Positions 28,098-37,690 of a DNA stretch of 64,000 bases are shown in pieces. The translations under genes and the position numbers were made by a program. Under the pieces are notes generated by a model, which had not been told where the DNA came from, searched no databases, and saw only the letters and a list, made by a program, of their open reading frames with translations. Every line of letters begins with the position of its first letter. Positions within the stretch are counted from its first letter, which is position 1. This DNA is from Sphingomonas gellani. Lineage in GTDB: Bacteria; Pseudomonadota; Alphaproteobacteria; Sphingomonadales; Sphingomonadaceae. The stretch spans positions 372,001 to 436,000 of the forward strand of contig NZ_FOCF01000001.1 in NCBI RefSeq assembly GCF_900110035.1. The letters run 5' to 3'.

Positions 28098-30305
28098 ATG
28101 GCCAAGCGCACCCCCGGTCTGCCGACGCGGCAGCAAATCCTCGACTTCATCGCCAACGCGGACCAACCTGCCGGCAAGCGGGAGATCGCGCGCGCGTTCG
28201 GCCTGTCGGCACAGGACAAGATCCTGTTGAAGGCGCTGCTGAAGGACATGGCCGATGAGGGGCTGATCGACTCCGCGCCGGGCCGCGCCTTTCACCGCAT
28301 GGGCGGGCTCCCCAAGGTGACGGTGCTGCGCGTCGCGGACGTGGACGATGGCGGCAATGTCTGGGCGGTGCCCGATCGGTGGGAGGCTGACACACCGCCG
28401 CCGCGCCTTCGCGTGCGCGAGCGCAAGCGAGGACAGTTGGGCGTCGGCGAGCGCGTGCTCGCCCGCACGGAGGAGGCCGGGCAGGGCTGGATCGCGCACC
28501 CGATGAAGACGCTGGGCCGCGCGTCGGAACAGGTGCTGGGCGTGCTGCGCGGCGAGGGCGACCGGCTGTGGCTGACCGGTGTGGAAAAAAAGGAACGTCG
28601 CGAGTATCCGGTGTCCGATGCCGGCGGTGCGGAGGCCGGCGACCTGGTGCTGGCCGAAAAGGCAGGACGCCCCCCCCGGATCACCACGCGTGTGGTCGAG
28701 CGACTGGGCGACCCGTTCCAGCCACGCAGCTTTTCCCTGATCGCGATTCACAAGCACGAGATACCCGACAGCTTCACCGACGAGACGCTGGCCGAGGCGG
28801 AGCGGGTCGCCGGTCAGCCGCTGGGTGATGGACGCGAGGACCTGTCGCACCTGCCTATTGTCGCCATCGACCCGGCGGACGCGCGCGACCATGACGACGC
28901 CGTCTGGGCCGCACCCGACGACGATCCGACGAATGTGGGCGGGTGGAAGGCGATCATCGCCATCGCCGACGTGTCGTTCTATGTCCGGCCCGGCTCCGCT
29001 CTCGACCGCGACGCGCGACGGCGCGGCAACAGCGTGTATTTCCCCGACCGCGTCGTGCCGATGCTGCCCGAGGTCCTGTCGGCGGACGTGTGCTCCCTGA
29101 AGGAAGGGGAGCCGCGTGCCGCGCTCGCCTGCCACATCCAGGTTACACCGTCGGGAACGCTGAAGTCGTGGCGCTTCACGCGCGCCGTGGTGCGGATCGC
29201 GGCGAATATCGCCTATGAGGATGCGCAGGCGGCGATCGACGGGACGCTGGACCATCCGCTGACCGACACGGCGCTGCGTCCGCTATGGGAGTGCTGGCGC
29301 GCGCTGTCGAAGGCGCGCGACGCACGCGAGCCGCTCGACCTAGACCTGCCGGAACGGCGCGTGGTGCTGGACGAGAAGGGGCGCATCCTGTCGGTCGCCC
29401 CGCGCGAGCGGCTCGACGCACATCGGCTGATCGAGGATTACATGATCGCGGCCAACGTCGCGGCGGCAAAGGCGCTGGAGGGCAAGAAGGCCCCGGTCAT
29501 GTACCGCGTTCACGAACCGCCCGCGCGCGAGAAGCTGGTCGCGTTGAAGGACTATCTCGAAACCTATGGTGTCGCCTTCACCCTGGGGCAAGTGATCCGG
29601 CCCGCGACCTTCAACCGCATCCTGGAGCGGGTGGGAGAGGCGGATTTCCGGCCGCAGGTGATGGAGCAGGTGCTGCGGACGCAGACCCAGGCGTATTATG
29701 CGCCGGCCAATCACGGCCATTTCGGGCTCGCGCTCGGCTCGTACGCCCATTTCACGTCGCCTATCCGCCGCTATGCAGACCTGCTGGTGCACCGCTCGCT
29801 GGTGCAGAGCTATGCGCTGGGGCCGGGCGGCCTGACGCAGGATGAGGCGGCGCGGATGGAGGCGATCGGGGAGAGCATCTCCTCGCTGGAGCGCCGGGCG
29901 ATGGAGGCGGAGCGCGACACGATCGACCGCTATGTCGCGGCGTTCCTGTCCGAACGGGTCGGCGAGACGGTGGATGCGCGGATCACCGGCGTGGCCAATT
30001 TCGGCTTCTTCGCGACGGTGGAGGGGATCGGCGGCGACGGCCTGGTCGGCATCCGCGATCTCGGCGGCGAATATTTCCGCTTCGACGAGGCCGCCCGGCA
30101 GCTGGTGGGAGAGCATTCCGGCGACACTTATGCGATCGGCCAGAGGCTGCGGCTGCGGCTGGCGGAGGCGAACCCCGTCTCGGGCGCGCTACGCTTCGAG
30201 TTGCCGCAGCAGGCGGCGAGCGCGCCGCCGGTCGCGGGACGGCCGCGCGTGCTGAAGCGGCGCGGGCGCCCGGCCAACATCAGGCACCAGGGACGGAAGC
30301 GCTAG
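28098..30305 (+). CDS. rnr: Ribonuclease R
   Basis: 735-residue 3'-to-5' exoribonuclease able to degrade structured RNA. It has an N-terminal winged-helix segment (about residues 10-65) and cold-shock/OB segments. The RNB catalytic domain opens with the metal-binding motif IDPADARDHDDAV and contains YMIAANVAAAKAL and YAHFTSPIRRYADLLVHR. A C-terminal S1 domain has ITGVANFGFFATVEGIGGDG, and the tail is basic. The start at 28098 gives MAKRTPGLPTRQQIL. Its TAG stop shares bases with the opposing ABC gene's stop. Confidence 0.96.
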   Translation: MAKRTPGLPTRQQILDFIANADQPAGKREIARAFGLSAQDKILLKALLKDMADEGLIDSAPGRAFHRMGGLPKVTVLRVADVDDGGNVWAVPDRWEADTPPPRLRVRERKRGQLGVGERVLARTEEAGQGWIAHPMKTLGRASEQVLGVLRGEGDRLWLTGVEKKERREYPVSDAGGAEAGDLVLAEKAGRPPRITTRVVERLGDPFQPRSFSLIAIHKHEIPDSFTDETLAEAERVAGQPLGDGREDLSHLPIVAIDPADARDHDDAVWAAPDDDPTNVGGWKAIIAIADVSFYVRPGSALDRDARRRGNSVYFPDRVVPMLPEVLSADVCSLKEGEPRAALACHIQVTPSGTLKSWRFTRAVVRIAANIAYEDAQAAIDGTLDHPLTDTALRPLWECWRALSKARDAREPLDLDLPERRVVLDEKGRILSVAPRERLDAHRLIEDYMIAANVAAAKALEGKKAPVMYRVHEPPAREKLVALKDYLETYGVAFTLGQVIRPATFNRILERVGEADFRPQVMEQVLRTQTQAYYAPANHGHFGLALGSYAHFTSPIRRYADLLVHRSLVQSYALGPGGLTQDEAARMEAIGESISSLERRAMEAERDTIDRYVAAFLSERVGETVDARITGVANFGFFATVEGIGGDGLVGIRDLGGEYFRFDEAARQLVGEHSGDTYAIGQRLRLRLAEANPVSGALRFELPQQAASAPPVAGRPRVLKRRGRPANIRHQGRKR

Positions 30306-32089
30306 CTGGCGTCGTTGAACTGGAGGCTGGCCAGCCGCGCATACAGGCCCTGTTGGCTCATCAGGCTGGCGTGGTTACCCTCCTCGACGATGCGCCCTTC
30401 GTCCATCACGACGATGCGGCCCGCGGCGCGGACGGTCGCCAGACGGTGGGCGATCACCAGCGTGGTGCGGTTTGCCATCAGACGCTCCAGCGCCTGTTGC
30501 ACCAGCCGCTCGCTTTCCGCGTCGAGCGCGCTGGTCGCCTCATCCAGCAGCAAAAGGGGCGCATCGCGGAGCAGAGCGCGCGCGATCGTCAACCGCTGGC
30601 GCTGGCCGCCGGAGAGACGCGCGCCGCCTTCGCCCAGAAACGTGTCGAGACCCTCCGGCAGGCGGCGCAGGAAATCGGCCGCGTTCGCCGCCTCCGTCGC
30701 TGCCCAGATGCGGGCGTCGTCCGCATCCCACACGCCGTAGCGCAGATTGTCGCGCGCGGAGGCGCCGAAGATCACCGTCTCCTGCGGTACCAGCGCGATA
30801 CGCTCCCGCACCTCCGCCGGATCGGCGTCGCGCAGGTCGACGCCGTCCAGCGTCAGGCGACCGCCATCCGGGTCGTAGAAGCGCTCGGCAAGCTGGAACA
30901 GGGTCGACTTTCCCGCGCCGGACGGGCCGACGACCGCCACCGTCTCTCCCGCCGCGATCGACAGGTTCAACCCGTCCAGGGCGCTGACATCCTGGCGCGT
31001 GGGATAGCGGAAGGTGACGTTCTCGAACGCAAGGGCGCCGCGCGCGGGCCGGGGCAGCGTCGTCGGGCGCGCGGGCGGGGCGATGCCCGGCCGTTCGGCC
31101 AGCAGGGTCGACAGCCGATCCGCGGCGCCCGCCGCGCGCAGCACGTCGCCCCACACCTCCGTCAGGGCGCCGAACGCGCCCGTGACGATCCCCGCCGTCA
31201 GGACGAACGCGGTCAGTGCGCCGCCGGACAGCTGGCCCGACGCCACGTCCTGCACCGCCTCCCACAGGATCAGCGTCACGCCCCCGAACAACAGGCCGAT
31301 CACGACGGACGTCATGATCGCGCGCAAACCGAAACGGCGACGCGCGCTGGCGAAGCTGTCCTCGACCGCGTGTTCGAAGCGGTCGCCTTCGCGTCCCTGC
31401 TGCCCGAACGCCTGCACGACCTTCATCGCGCCCAGCGTCTCCACCGCCCTGGCCCCGACCTCCGCCAGCCGATCCTGGGTGGTCTTGGAATAATTGCGAA
31501 CACGACGGCCGAGAAGGGCGATGGGCAGGACCAGCAGCGGAATGCCGACCACCAGCGCGCCGGCAAGTTTCGGCGCCAGAGTGAACAGGTAGACCAGACC
31601 GCCGAGGCCGACGACCGCGTTGCGCAGCGCAATCGACACGGTCGAGCCGACCACCTGTTCGATGATGCTGGTGTCGGCGGTCAGTCGCGACGCGATCTCA
31701 GACGGGCGGTTTTCCTCGAAATAGCTTGGCGCCAGACGCAACAGGTTGCGGTGAACGGCGGTGCGGATGTCCGCCACGGTGCGCTCGCCCAGCCACGACA
31801 CCATGTAGAAGCGGACCGCGGTGGCGAGCGCCAGCACAATGACGACCGCGAACAGGCCCTGGAAATAGGGCGCGATATCACCCGGGTTTCCGCCACGCGC
31901 GAAGCCGTGATCGACCACGCGCTGAAAGGTGCGCGGGATGAACAGCGTGGCCCCGGCGGAGGTGATCAGCGCCAGCAGCGCGATCACGATCTGCGCGGGA
32001 TAGCGTGACGTCACCTGCCACACCATGCGGAGACTGCCGACACCCTTGCGGGCTTCGGGCGGAGATGCGGACGCCGCGGATGTTGCCAT
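30302..32089 (-). CDS. ABC exporter, fused permease and ATPase
   Basis: 595-residue half-transporter, probably working as a homodimer in the inner membrane. Six membrane helices span about residues 25-310, followed by an ATPase domain with Walker A GPSGAGKST, signature LSGGQRQRL, Walker B LLLLDEATSALD and the H-loop VIAHRL. The family resembles ABCB/MsbA-type lipid or drug exporters, and the substrate cannot be assigned. The start at 32089 (MATSAASASPPEARKG) is preferred over one 24 codons upstream. The stop codon overlaps that of rnr in the palindrome CTAG. Confidence 0.92.
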   Translation of the reverse strand: MATSAASASPPEARKGVGSLRMVWQVTSRYPAQIVIALLALITSAGATLFIPRTFQRVVDHGFARGGNPGDIAPYFQGLFAVVIVLALATAVRFYMVSWLGERTVADIRTAVHRNLLRLAPSYFEENRPSEIASRLTADTSIIEQVVGSTVSIALRNAVVGLGGLVYLFTLAPKLAGALVVGIPLLVLPIALLGRRVRNYSKTTQDRLAEVGARAVETLGAMKVVQAFGQQGREGDRFEHAVEDSFASARRRFGLRAIMTSVVIGLLFGGVTLILWEAVQDVASGQLSGGALTAFVLTAGIVTGAFGALTEVWGDVLRAAGAADRLSTLLAERPGIAPPARPTTLPRPARGALAFENVTFRYPTRQDVSALDGLNLSIAAGETVAVVGPSGAGKSTLFQLAERFYDPDGGRLTLDGVDLRDADPAEVRERIALVPQETVIFGASARDNLRYGVWDADDARIWAATEAANAADFLRRLPEGLDTFLGEGGARLSGGQRQRLTIARALLRDAPLLLLDEATSALDAESERLVQQALERLMANRTTLVIAHRLATVRAAGRIVVMDEGRIVEEGNHASLMSQQGLYARLASLQFNDAS

Positions 32090-32190
32090 GCCGCCTCGCC
32101 TAGCAGCGCAAACAGGTCGGCTCAACGGCGGGCAAGGTCGCGTGATCTGTGTTCGCGACATGGCAACGCATTCGCGCTATTGCGGCGGGA

Positions 32191-33423
32191 ATGTTGTACG
32201 ACGCCTATGAAATGCAGCGCCGCTGGCTCGCCGGTGCCAGCGCCATCGCCAATCTGAGCGCGGACTGGTTGCAGAACCCGGCCAATCCATTGGGTTACCT
32301 GGGCGGCGGCGGCATCATGGCTTCCGCGTTGCAGGTGTTCGCCCACGCATCGGCGACGCGGGGCAAGCCCGCGTTCGGTCTGAAACGGACGGTCGTTAAC
32401 GGCCGCGAAGTGACCGTGCGTGAAGAGATCATGGCGCGCCGCCCGTTCGGGCAGTTGAAGCATTTCGTGCGCGAGGGCGTCGAGGGCGGTCCGAAGCTGT
32501 TGATCGTGGCGCCGATGTCGGGCCACTATGCGACGCTGCTGCGCGGGACCGTGGAGCGGATGCTGCCCAGCGCCGACGTGTATATCACCGACTGGCGCGA
32601 CGCGCGGATGGTGCCATTGTCGGAGGGGCGCTTCGACCTGGACGATTATATCGATTATCTGGTCGCGTTTCTCGAGGCGATGGGGCCGAACGAAGGGCAG
32701 GGCGGGACTCACATGCTGGCGGTGTGTCAGCCGTCCGTGCCCTGTTATGCCGCGGCCGCGTTGATGAGTGCGGATCGGCATCCCTGCCGGCCCAAGACGC
32801 TGACGATGATGGGCGGTCCGATCGACACGCGGGAGGCACCGACAGCGGTGAACACGCTGGCAACCGAGCGCCCGCATGCCTGGTTCGAACAGAATGTCAT
32901 CGCGGTCGTACCGGCCGCGTATCCGGGTGCGGGGCGCCGGGTCTATCCGGGGTTCCTGCAGCTTGCCGGATTCATGTCGATGAACCTGGGCAACCACATG
33001 GTTTCGCACTGGGAGATGTTCAAACATCTGGTGCGCGGCGATGGGGAAAGCGCGGCTGCGACCCAGTCCTTCTACGACGAATATCGTGCCGTGTGCGACA
33101 TGACGGCCGAATTCTATCTGCAGACAGTCAATCTGGTGTTCCAGACGCACGCCCTGCCGAGTGGCGAGATGATGCATCGCGGCCGTAGGGTCGATCCGGC
33201 CGCCATCACCGACGTGGCGTTGCTGGCGATCGAGGGGGAGCGCGACGACATTTCCGGGCTGGGCCAGACGAAGGCAGCCCTGACGCTGGCGACGGCCCTG
33301 CCGGAAGAGCAGAAGCGGTATTTCATGGCGGATGGTGCCGGGCATTACGGCATCTTCAACGGGTCGCGTTGGCGCAACAGCGTCGCGCCCGTGGTCGAGG
33401 AGTGGATCGCGGCGCACGCCTGA
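32191..33423 (+). CDS. phaZ: Intracellular polyhydroxyalkanoate depolymerase
   Basis: 410-residue alpha/beta-hydrolase that mobilises intracellular PHA/PHB granules. The start at 32191 gives MLYDAYEMQRRWLAGAS, a classic PhaZ N terminus. The catalytic Cys lies in HMLAVCQPSVP (C179), replacing the lipase-box Ser as in Ralstonia-type PhaZ. The remaining triad is likely the Asp in EGERDDISG and the His in GAGHYGIF. No PHA synthase lies in this window. Confidence 0.92.
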   Translation: MLYDAYEMQRRWLAGASAIANLSADWLQNPANPLGYLGGGGIMASALQVFAHASATRGKPAFGLKRTVVNGREVTVREEIMARRPFGQLKHFVREGVEGGPKLLIVAPMSGHYATLLRGTVERMLPSADVYITDWRDARMVPLSEGRFDLDDYIDYLVAFLEAMGPNEGQGGTHMLAVCQPSVPCYAAAALMSADRHPCRPKTLTMMGGPIDTREAPTAVNTLATERPHAWFEQNVIAVVPAAYPGAGRRVYPGFLQLAGFMSMNLGNHMVSHWEMFKHLVRGDGESAAATQSFYDEYRAVCDMTAEFYLQTVNLVFQTHALPSGEMMHRGRRVDPAAITDVALLAIEGERDDISGLGQTKAALTLATALPEEQKRYFMADGAGHYGIFNGSRWRNSVAPVVEEWIAAHA

Positions 33424-33442
33424 GCGCGCGCCGCGTATCCGA

Positions 33443-33919
33443 TTACGCCACCGAACCGACGACGGCGTGGCTGGACGATTCGTCGCCCTTGATCGTGCCG
33501 CCGAACAGCATCTTCAGTCGGCCCGAAACGGAAACGTCGGTCTCCCACAGTTCCGCCGACTCGATGTCGAAGCGGTTCAGGCGGGCGTCCTGCTTGCCGT
33601 TCGGGAACCACGCCTCGACCTTGTTGTCCCAGAGGCGGTCGAACAGGACCTGATCGGTTTCCTGCGACACCGCACCCATCAGACATGCGAAGAAGTCGTG
33701 CCCCTTGCCGACGAACTGCGCCATCGCCTGTCCACCGGGGGCGATCCGGTTGTCATGGCCAGAGAAGATGAACAGCGTGTTGGGCTGTTGCTCGTCGGTC
33801 TTCACGGCCATCGGTTCGGAATGGTTGCCGTCCATCAGGCCGATCATGATGAACGGGCTCGCCTCCAGCTTGGCGAGGAACTTGTCGGCGACTTCCTGAG
33901 GGCTGTCCTGGTCGGCCAT
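33443..33919 (-). CDS. Pyridoxamine 5'-phosphate oxidase-like general stress flavoprotein
   Basis: 158-residue FMN-binding split-barrel protein of the general stress protein 26 type. ADKFLAKLEASPFIMIGLMDG opens the barrel and NTLFIFSGHDNRIAPG is typical. The C terminus has WFPNGKQDARL and LWETDVSVSGRLKMLFGG. The ATG at 33919 has GGAG 7 bases upstream; an ATG four codons earlier lies in the ribosome site. A full EcfG-type promoter lies upstream, consistent with a role in the general stress response. The substrate is unknown. Confidence 0.88.
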   Translation of the reverse strand: MADQDSPQEVADKFLAKLEASPFIMIGLMDGNHSEPMAVKTDEQQPNTLFIFSGHDNRIAPGGQAMAQFVGKGHDFFACLMGAVSQETDQVLFDRLWDNKVEAWFPNGKQDARLNRFDIESAELWETDVSVSGRLKMLFGGTIKGDESSSHAVVGSVA

Positions 33920-33950
33920 GTCATTCTCCATGAATTGGGGATGGCCGGAA

Positions 33951-33975
33951 AACGAGCGCGGCGGTGGACCGTTCC
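33951..33975 (-). promoter_or_regulatory. EcfG-type general stress promoter
   Basis: On the minus strand, GGAAC, 16 bases, CGTT: an exact match to the consensus for the alphaproteobacterial general-stress sigma factor EcfG. The -10 element ends 31 bases before the ATG of the stress flavoprotein, a normal spacing. Confidence 0.7.
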
Positions 33976-34210
33976 GCATCGCGTCGAACGCGTACGCTGA
34001 CCCGCCTCGGACAAGTCGGATCGGGACCGCGCAAACGCAATCGATCCGCAACAGCGACAATGCTGGTCATCCCGGTTCGGCGCGGTTAAGGCGTCGCCTG
34101 TCTCGTGGTGGGAGAAGTCGCTGCGGCTTCGACCGCGATCGCTTGCGCTCGCAATCCGAACCCGCCACGGCGCGCCGCAAGGCGTGGAGCGTATCCGAGG
34201 GTGGAGATCG

Positions 34211-35017
34211 ATGAGCGAGTTGACGCTGGAGCAGGTGGCTGAGGCACGGGGCCTGTACGCCCCGCGCGTGACCTGGGTGCATCATTGGACGCCCGATCTC
34301 TTCAGCTTCCGCGTCGAACGTCCGCAAAGCTTTCGCTTCGTGTCGGGCGAGTTCGTGATGATCGGGCTGGCGCAGCCGGACGGAAAGCCGCTGCTGCGCG
34401 CCTATTCGATCGCGTCGCCAAGCTGGGAGGAGCATCTCGAATTCTTCTCGGTCAAGGTGCAGGAGGGGGCGCTGACCTCCCGCCTTCAGCACCTTGAGGT
34501 CGGGGACCGCATCCTGCTCGGCCGCAAGCCGACCGGCACGCTGGTGCTTGACGCGCTGGAGCCGGGCGAGCGGCTCATCATGGTGGGGACCGGTACCGGC
34601 CTCGCCCCATTCCTGTCCGTGCTGCGCGATCCGGAAACGCATGAGCGGTTCGGCCACATCGTGGTGAGCCACACCGTGCGGCAGGCGGAGGAACTGGCGT
34701 ATCGCACGTTCCTGGAAGAAGAGATCCGCAGCGACGAGATCTTCGGCGAACTGCTCAAGGACCGCTTCACCTATTACCCCTCCGTCACGCGGGGCGAGTT
34801 CCATCGCAAGGGCCGCATCACCGACCGCATCCGCGAAGGGCTGTTCCGCCAGGACCTGGGTCTGGGGATCGAGGCGCGCCAGACGTCGCGCTTCATGATC
34901 TGCGGCTCCATCGCCTTCAACAAGGAGATGGTGGAGATCCTGACCGGCTGGGGTTTGACTGAAGGCACGCAGTCGAACCCGGGGCAGTTCGTGGTCGAAC
35001 GCGCCTTCGTCGGCTGA
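34211..35017 (+). CDS. fpr: Ferredoxin (flavodoxin)--NADP+ reductase
   Basis: 268-residue FAD enzyme exchanging electrons between NADPH and ferredoxin or flavodoxin. The start at 34211 has GGAG 5 bases upstream. The FAD-binding motif is LLRAYSIASP and the NADP-binding loop GTGTGLAPFLSVL. The protein ends VVERAFVG, matching the bacterial subclass in which a C-terminal extension follows the aromatic position. Length is typical. An exodeoxyribonuclease III gene follows after 33 bp. Confidence 0.94.
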   Translation: MSELTLEQVAEARGLYAPRVTWVHHWTPDLFSFRVERPQSFRFVSGEFVMIGLAQPDGKPLLRAYSIASPSWEEHLEFFSVKVQEGALTSRLQHLEVGDRILLGRKPTGTLVLDALEPGERLIMVGTGTGLAPFLSVLRDPETHERFGHIVVSHTVRQAEELAYRTFLEEEIRSDEIFGELLKDRFTYYPSVTRGEFHRKGRITDRIREGLFRQDLGLGIEARQTSRFMICGSIAFNKEMVEILTGWGLTEGTQSNPGQFVVERAFVG

Positions 35018-35050
35018 GCGGATGCAGGCCCGTTCGCGCCGGGACGTCGG

Positions 35051-35824
35051 GTGAGGATCGCCACCTACAACGTCAACGGCGTCAACGGGCGCCTGCCGGT
35101 CCTGCTACGCTGGTTGGAAGAGGCGCGGCCGGAGATCGTCTGCCTGCAGGAGCTGAAGGCGCCTGACGAGAAGTTTCCGGCCGCCGCGCTGGAGGCGCTG
35201 GATTATCAGGCGAGCTGGCACGGGCAGAAAAGCTGGAACGGCGTCGCAATCCTCAGTCGGGTCGGGTCGATCCACGTCACCCGGCGCGGTCTGCCCGATG
35301 ATCCCGACCCGTCGCAGAGCCGCTATCTGGAGGCGGCGGTCAACGGTTTGTTGATCGGGGCGCTGTACCTGCCCAACGGCAACCCGCGGCCGGGACCGAA
35401 GTTCGCGTACAAGCTTGCTTGGTTCGAACGGCTTGCGGCACACGCCGCGGACCTCCTGGCGACCGGCCTGCCCATCGTGCTGGCGGGAGACTTCAACGTC
35501 ATGCCGACCGACCGCGACGTCTACCGGCCGGAGCGGTGGCAGGAGGACGCGTTGTTCGCGCCGGAGGTCCGCGCCGCCTTTGCCGCGCTGACGGCGCAGG
35601 GATGGACGGACGCAGTGCGGCACTGCCATCCCGATGCGACGATCTACACCTTTTGGGACTACCTGCGGAACGCGTTCGGGCGGGATGCTGGGCTGAGGAT
35701 CGATCATCTGCTGCTCAGTCGCGATCTCGCGGGAAAGCTGATCGGTGCAGGCGTCGACCGGCACGTGCGGGGTTGGGAAAAAACCAGCGACCATGCGCCG
35801 GTCTGGATCGACCTGGCGGAATGA
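35051..35824 (+). CDS. xth: Exodeoxyribonuclease III (AP endonuclease)
   Basis: 257-residue base-excision repair nuclease. The metal site and catalytic residues are in ATYNVNGVNGRLP, CLQELKAP (catalytic Glu), VLAGDFNVMPTDRD and the terminal KTSDHAPVWIDL. The GTG start at 35051 places the first strand RIATYNVN right at the N terminus. It probably shares a transcript with fpr. Confidence 0.93.
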   Translation: MRIATYNVNGVNGRLPVLLRWLEEARPEIVCLQELKAPDEKFPAAALEALDYQASWHGQKSWNGVAILSRVGSIHVTRRGLPDDPDPSQSRYLEAAVNGLLIGALYLPNGNPRPGPKFAYKLAWFERLAAHAADLLATGLPIVLAGDFNVMPTDRDVYRPERWQEDALFAPEVRAAFAALTAQGWTDAVRHCHPDATIYTFWDYLRNAFGRDAGLRIDHLLLSRDLAGKLIGAGVDRHVRGWEKTSDHAPVWIDLAE

Positions 35825-35833
35825 TCGCGCCGG

Positions 35834-36850
35834 TCAGCGTGTGTCGAGCACGCGCAGCCGCGTGCCGGTGCCGCTGCTCGCCAGCGTGTCGCGCGTGACG
35901 AGCATGGTCGCACCGGGCCGCAGCACCTGTTCCAGCGCCAGGCGGAATCCATCGGGTATGTGACCGCTCGCCCGTTCCGCGGGCGTGAGTTCGGCGAGGG
36001 TGCCTTGGGCCGTCTTGGCCGCCCCATCAGGCAGCGGCAGGCGCATCCAATGCGGGCCGGCGGCGTCGATACGAGCCAGGGTGAAGGCGGCGGTTGCCGT
36101 CACCGGCGCGTCGAGCACGATCGGGGCCGATCCGATTTCCACGCCGTTGCGCAGCACCAGCATACGCCGGTCGCGGCCACTCACCACGATCGACACCGGG
36201 CCGGTCGGCGCGCGGTCGGGGTGCCAGCGGTAGGCGGCCTCGGTGACATGACCGTCGTCGTTGCTGGCCAGAGGGGAGGGGGACGGTGCCACCTCGGGCG
36301 CGGTCGCCTGATCGGTGATGACCACGGTCACGCCCATGCGGGTGATCGCGAAAAGGTTCTTCGCGAATGCAAGGGGCAGCCGGACGCAGCCATGGCTGGC
36401 AGGGTAACCGGGCAGCTTTCCGCCATGCAGCGCCACGCCGTCCCAGGTCAGCCGCTGCATGAACGGCATGGGTGCATTGTCGTAGGTGTTGGAGTGGTGA
36501 TCGACATCCTTTTGCAGGATGGTGAACACGCCCGTCGGCGTCTCATGCCCCTTCTTGCCGGTCGAGACCGTGGACACCCCGATCGGCACCCCGTTGCGAT
36601 AGGCGTAGGCGCGCTGTGCGGCCAGGCTGACGATGATGGTGACCGGCCCGTCCGGAGCGATGTCAGGCGCCCACAGAAACTCACCGGGCTTCAGATGCTC
36701 GATCGGTCCAGCAACGCTGGAAGCCGGGACGGCCGGAACAGGCTGGCCCTGCGGCGGCGGCGGCGTTGTCGCAGGCGACGGCAGCGCCTGATGCGCGGTG
36801 GCAGGCGTTGCGATCGCGGCGGACAGCAGAAGGGCGAGACGGAAGATCAT
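35834..36850 (-). CDS. L,D-transpeptidase with YkuD domain
   Basis: 338-residue periplasmic protein with a signal peptide (about residues 1-19, cleavage after ATAH or nearby) and a Pro-rich linker. The YkuD catalytic domain has the active-site motif SHGCVRL, with the preceding ALHGG. Such enzymes form 3-3 peptidoglycan cross-links or attach proteins to the wall. After about residue 215 a second region repeats part of the N-terminal fold (PVSIVVSGRDRRMLVLRNG compared with PVTIIVSLAAQRAYAYRNG), but it has no second catalytic motif. This suggests an inactive duplicated half. Confidence 0.9.
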   Translation of the reverse strand: MIFRLALLLSAAIATPATAHQALPSPATTPPPPQGQPVPAVPASSVAGPIEHLKPGEFLWAPDIAPDGPVTIIVSLAAQRAYAYRNGVPIGVSTVSTGKKGHETPTGVFTILQKDVDHHSNTYDNAPMPFMQRLTWDGVALHGGKLPGYPASHGCVRLPLAFAKNLFAITRMGVTVVITDQATAPEVAPSPSPLASNDDGHVTEAAYRWHPDRAPTGPVSIVVSGRDRRMLVLRNGVEIGSAPIVLDAPVTATAAFTLARIDAAGPHWMRLPLPDGAAKTAQGTLAELTPAERASGHIPDGFRLALEQVLRPGATMLVTRDTLASSGTGTRLRVLDTR

Positions 36851-36914
36851 GACCTCCGCCTCGCCCCTATCAGGCCTGCCATCGATCCGTAAAGCTACGG
36901 ACCTTCAGCCCCCC

Positions 36915-37613
36915 TTACAGCCTGAAGCCGATGCCGGCGCCGAACACCAGCGGATCGAGGTTGACCTTCACCCGCTGCGTACCGATCGCGGTGGTACGCA
37001 GGCGCGCGGTGGTGTCGATGTCGATATACTTGACGTCCAGGTTGACGAACACGCGTGGCGAGACGTCCACGTCGATGCCGGCTTGGGCGGCCCAGCCGAA
37101 GCTGTCCTTCATGCGCACGTGGGTCTGTCCGACGGCGGCCTCCAGGCCCTTCGACGCCTTCTCGTTCCAGAAGATCGTGTAGTTGATGCCTGCGCCGACA
37201 TAGGGCCTGACCGTGCCGGTCGGGTTGAAGTGGTACTGGGCCGTCAGCGTCGGCGGCAGCACCCAAGTGGACGCCAGCTTGCCGATCGAACCGGTCGTGC
37301 CGGTACGGCCGGACGCCTTGTGCTTCGTGGTGGAGGCGATCAGCTCGAACCCGATATTGTCCGTCGCCATGTAGGTCACGTCGACCTCGGGCATGAAGGA
37401 GTTGTTGACGCGGACCCGTTCGCCGGGGAACGTCGGCTGGATGCTGCCCGACCGCTCGTTGGGCGCAACCATGATACCGCGGACACGCAACAGGACGTCG
37501 CCGGCCGCGATGCCGGTGCTTGCCGTCGGTGCGGTCGTGGTGTCGATCTGGGCCGCCGCCGGTGCCGCGACCAGGATCGCTGCTGCCGAGCAGAAGAGCG
37601 TCAGGGTTTTCAT
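36915..37613 (-). CDS. ompW: OmpW-family outer-membrane beta-barrel
   Basis: 232-residue eight-stranded outer-membrane porin. A signal peptide ends at APAAAQ (about residue 22). The barrel has GDVLLRVRGIMVAPNE, ELIASTTKHKA, RPYVGAGINYTIFW and the C-terminal strand ending FGAGIGFRL with a terminal aromatic/hydrophobic pattern. OmpW proteins form narrow channels for hydrophobic molecules, and in several bacteria are induced at low oxygen by FNR. Here the gene diverges from hemN with an FNR box 78 bp upstream of its start. Confidence 0.92.
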   Translation of the reverse strand: MKTLTLFCSAAAILVAAPAAAQIDTTTAPTASTGIAAGDVLLRVRGIMVAPNERSGSIQPTFPGERVRVNNSFMPEVDVTYMATDNIGFELIASTTKHKASGRTGTTGSIGKLASTWVLPPTLTAQYHFNPTGTVRPYVGAGINYTIFWNEKASKGLEAAVGQTHVRMKDSFGWAAQAGIDVDVSPRVFVNLDVKYIDIDTTARLRTTAIGTQRVKVNLDPLVFGAGIGFRL

Positions 37614-37690
37614 CGTTTAACCTCCGTGATGATGGGAGGGCTGCTAGACTCGGACGGCCGCCGCCTCCTTGACCGTCGGCAAGCGGGGGT

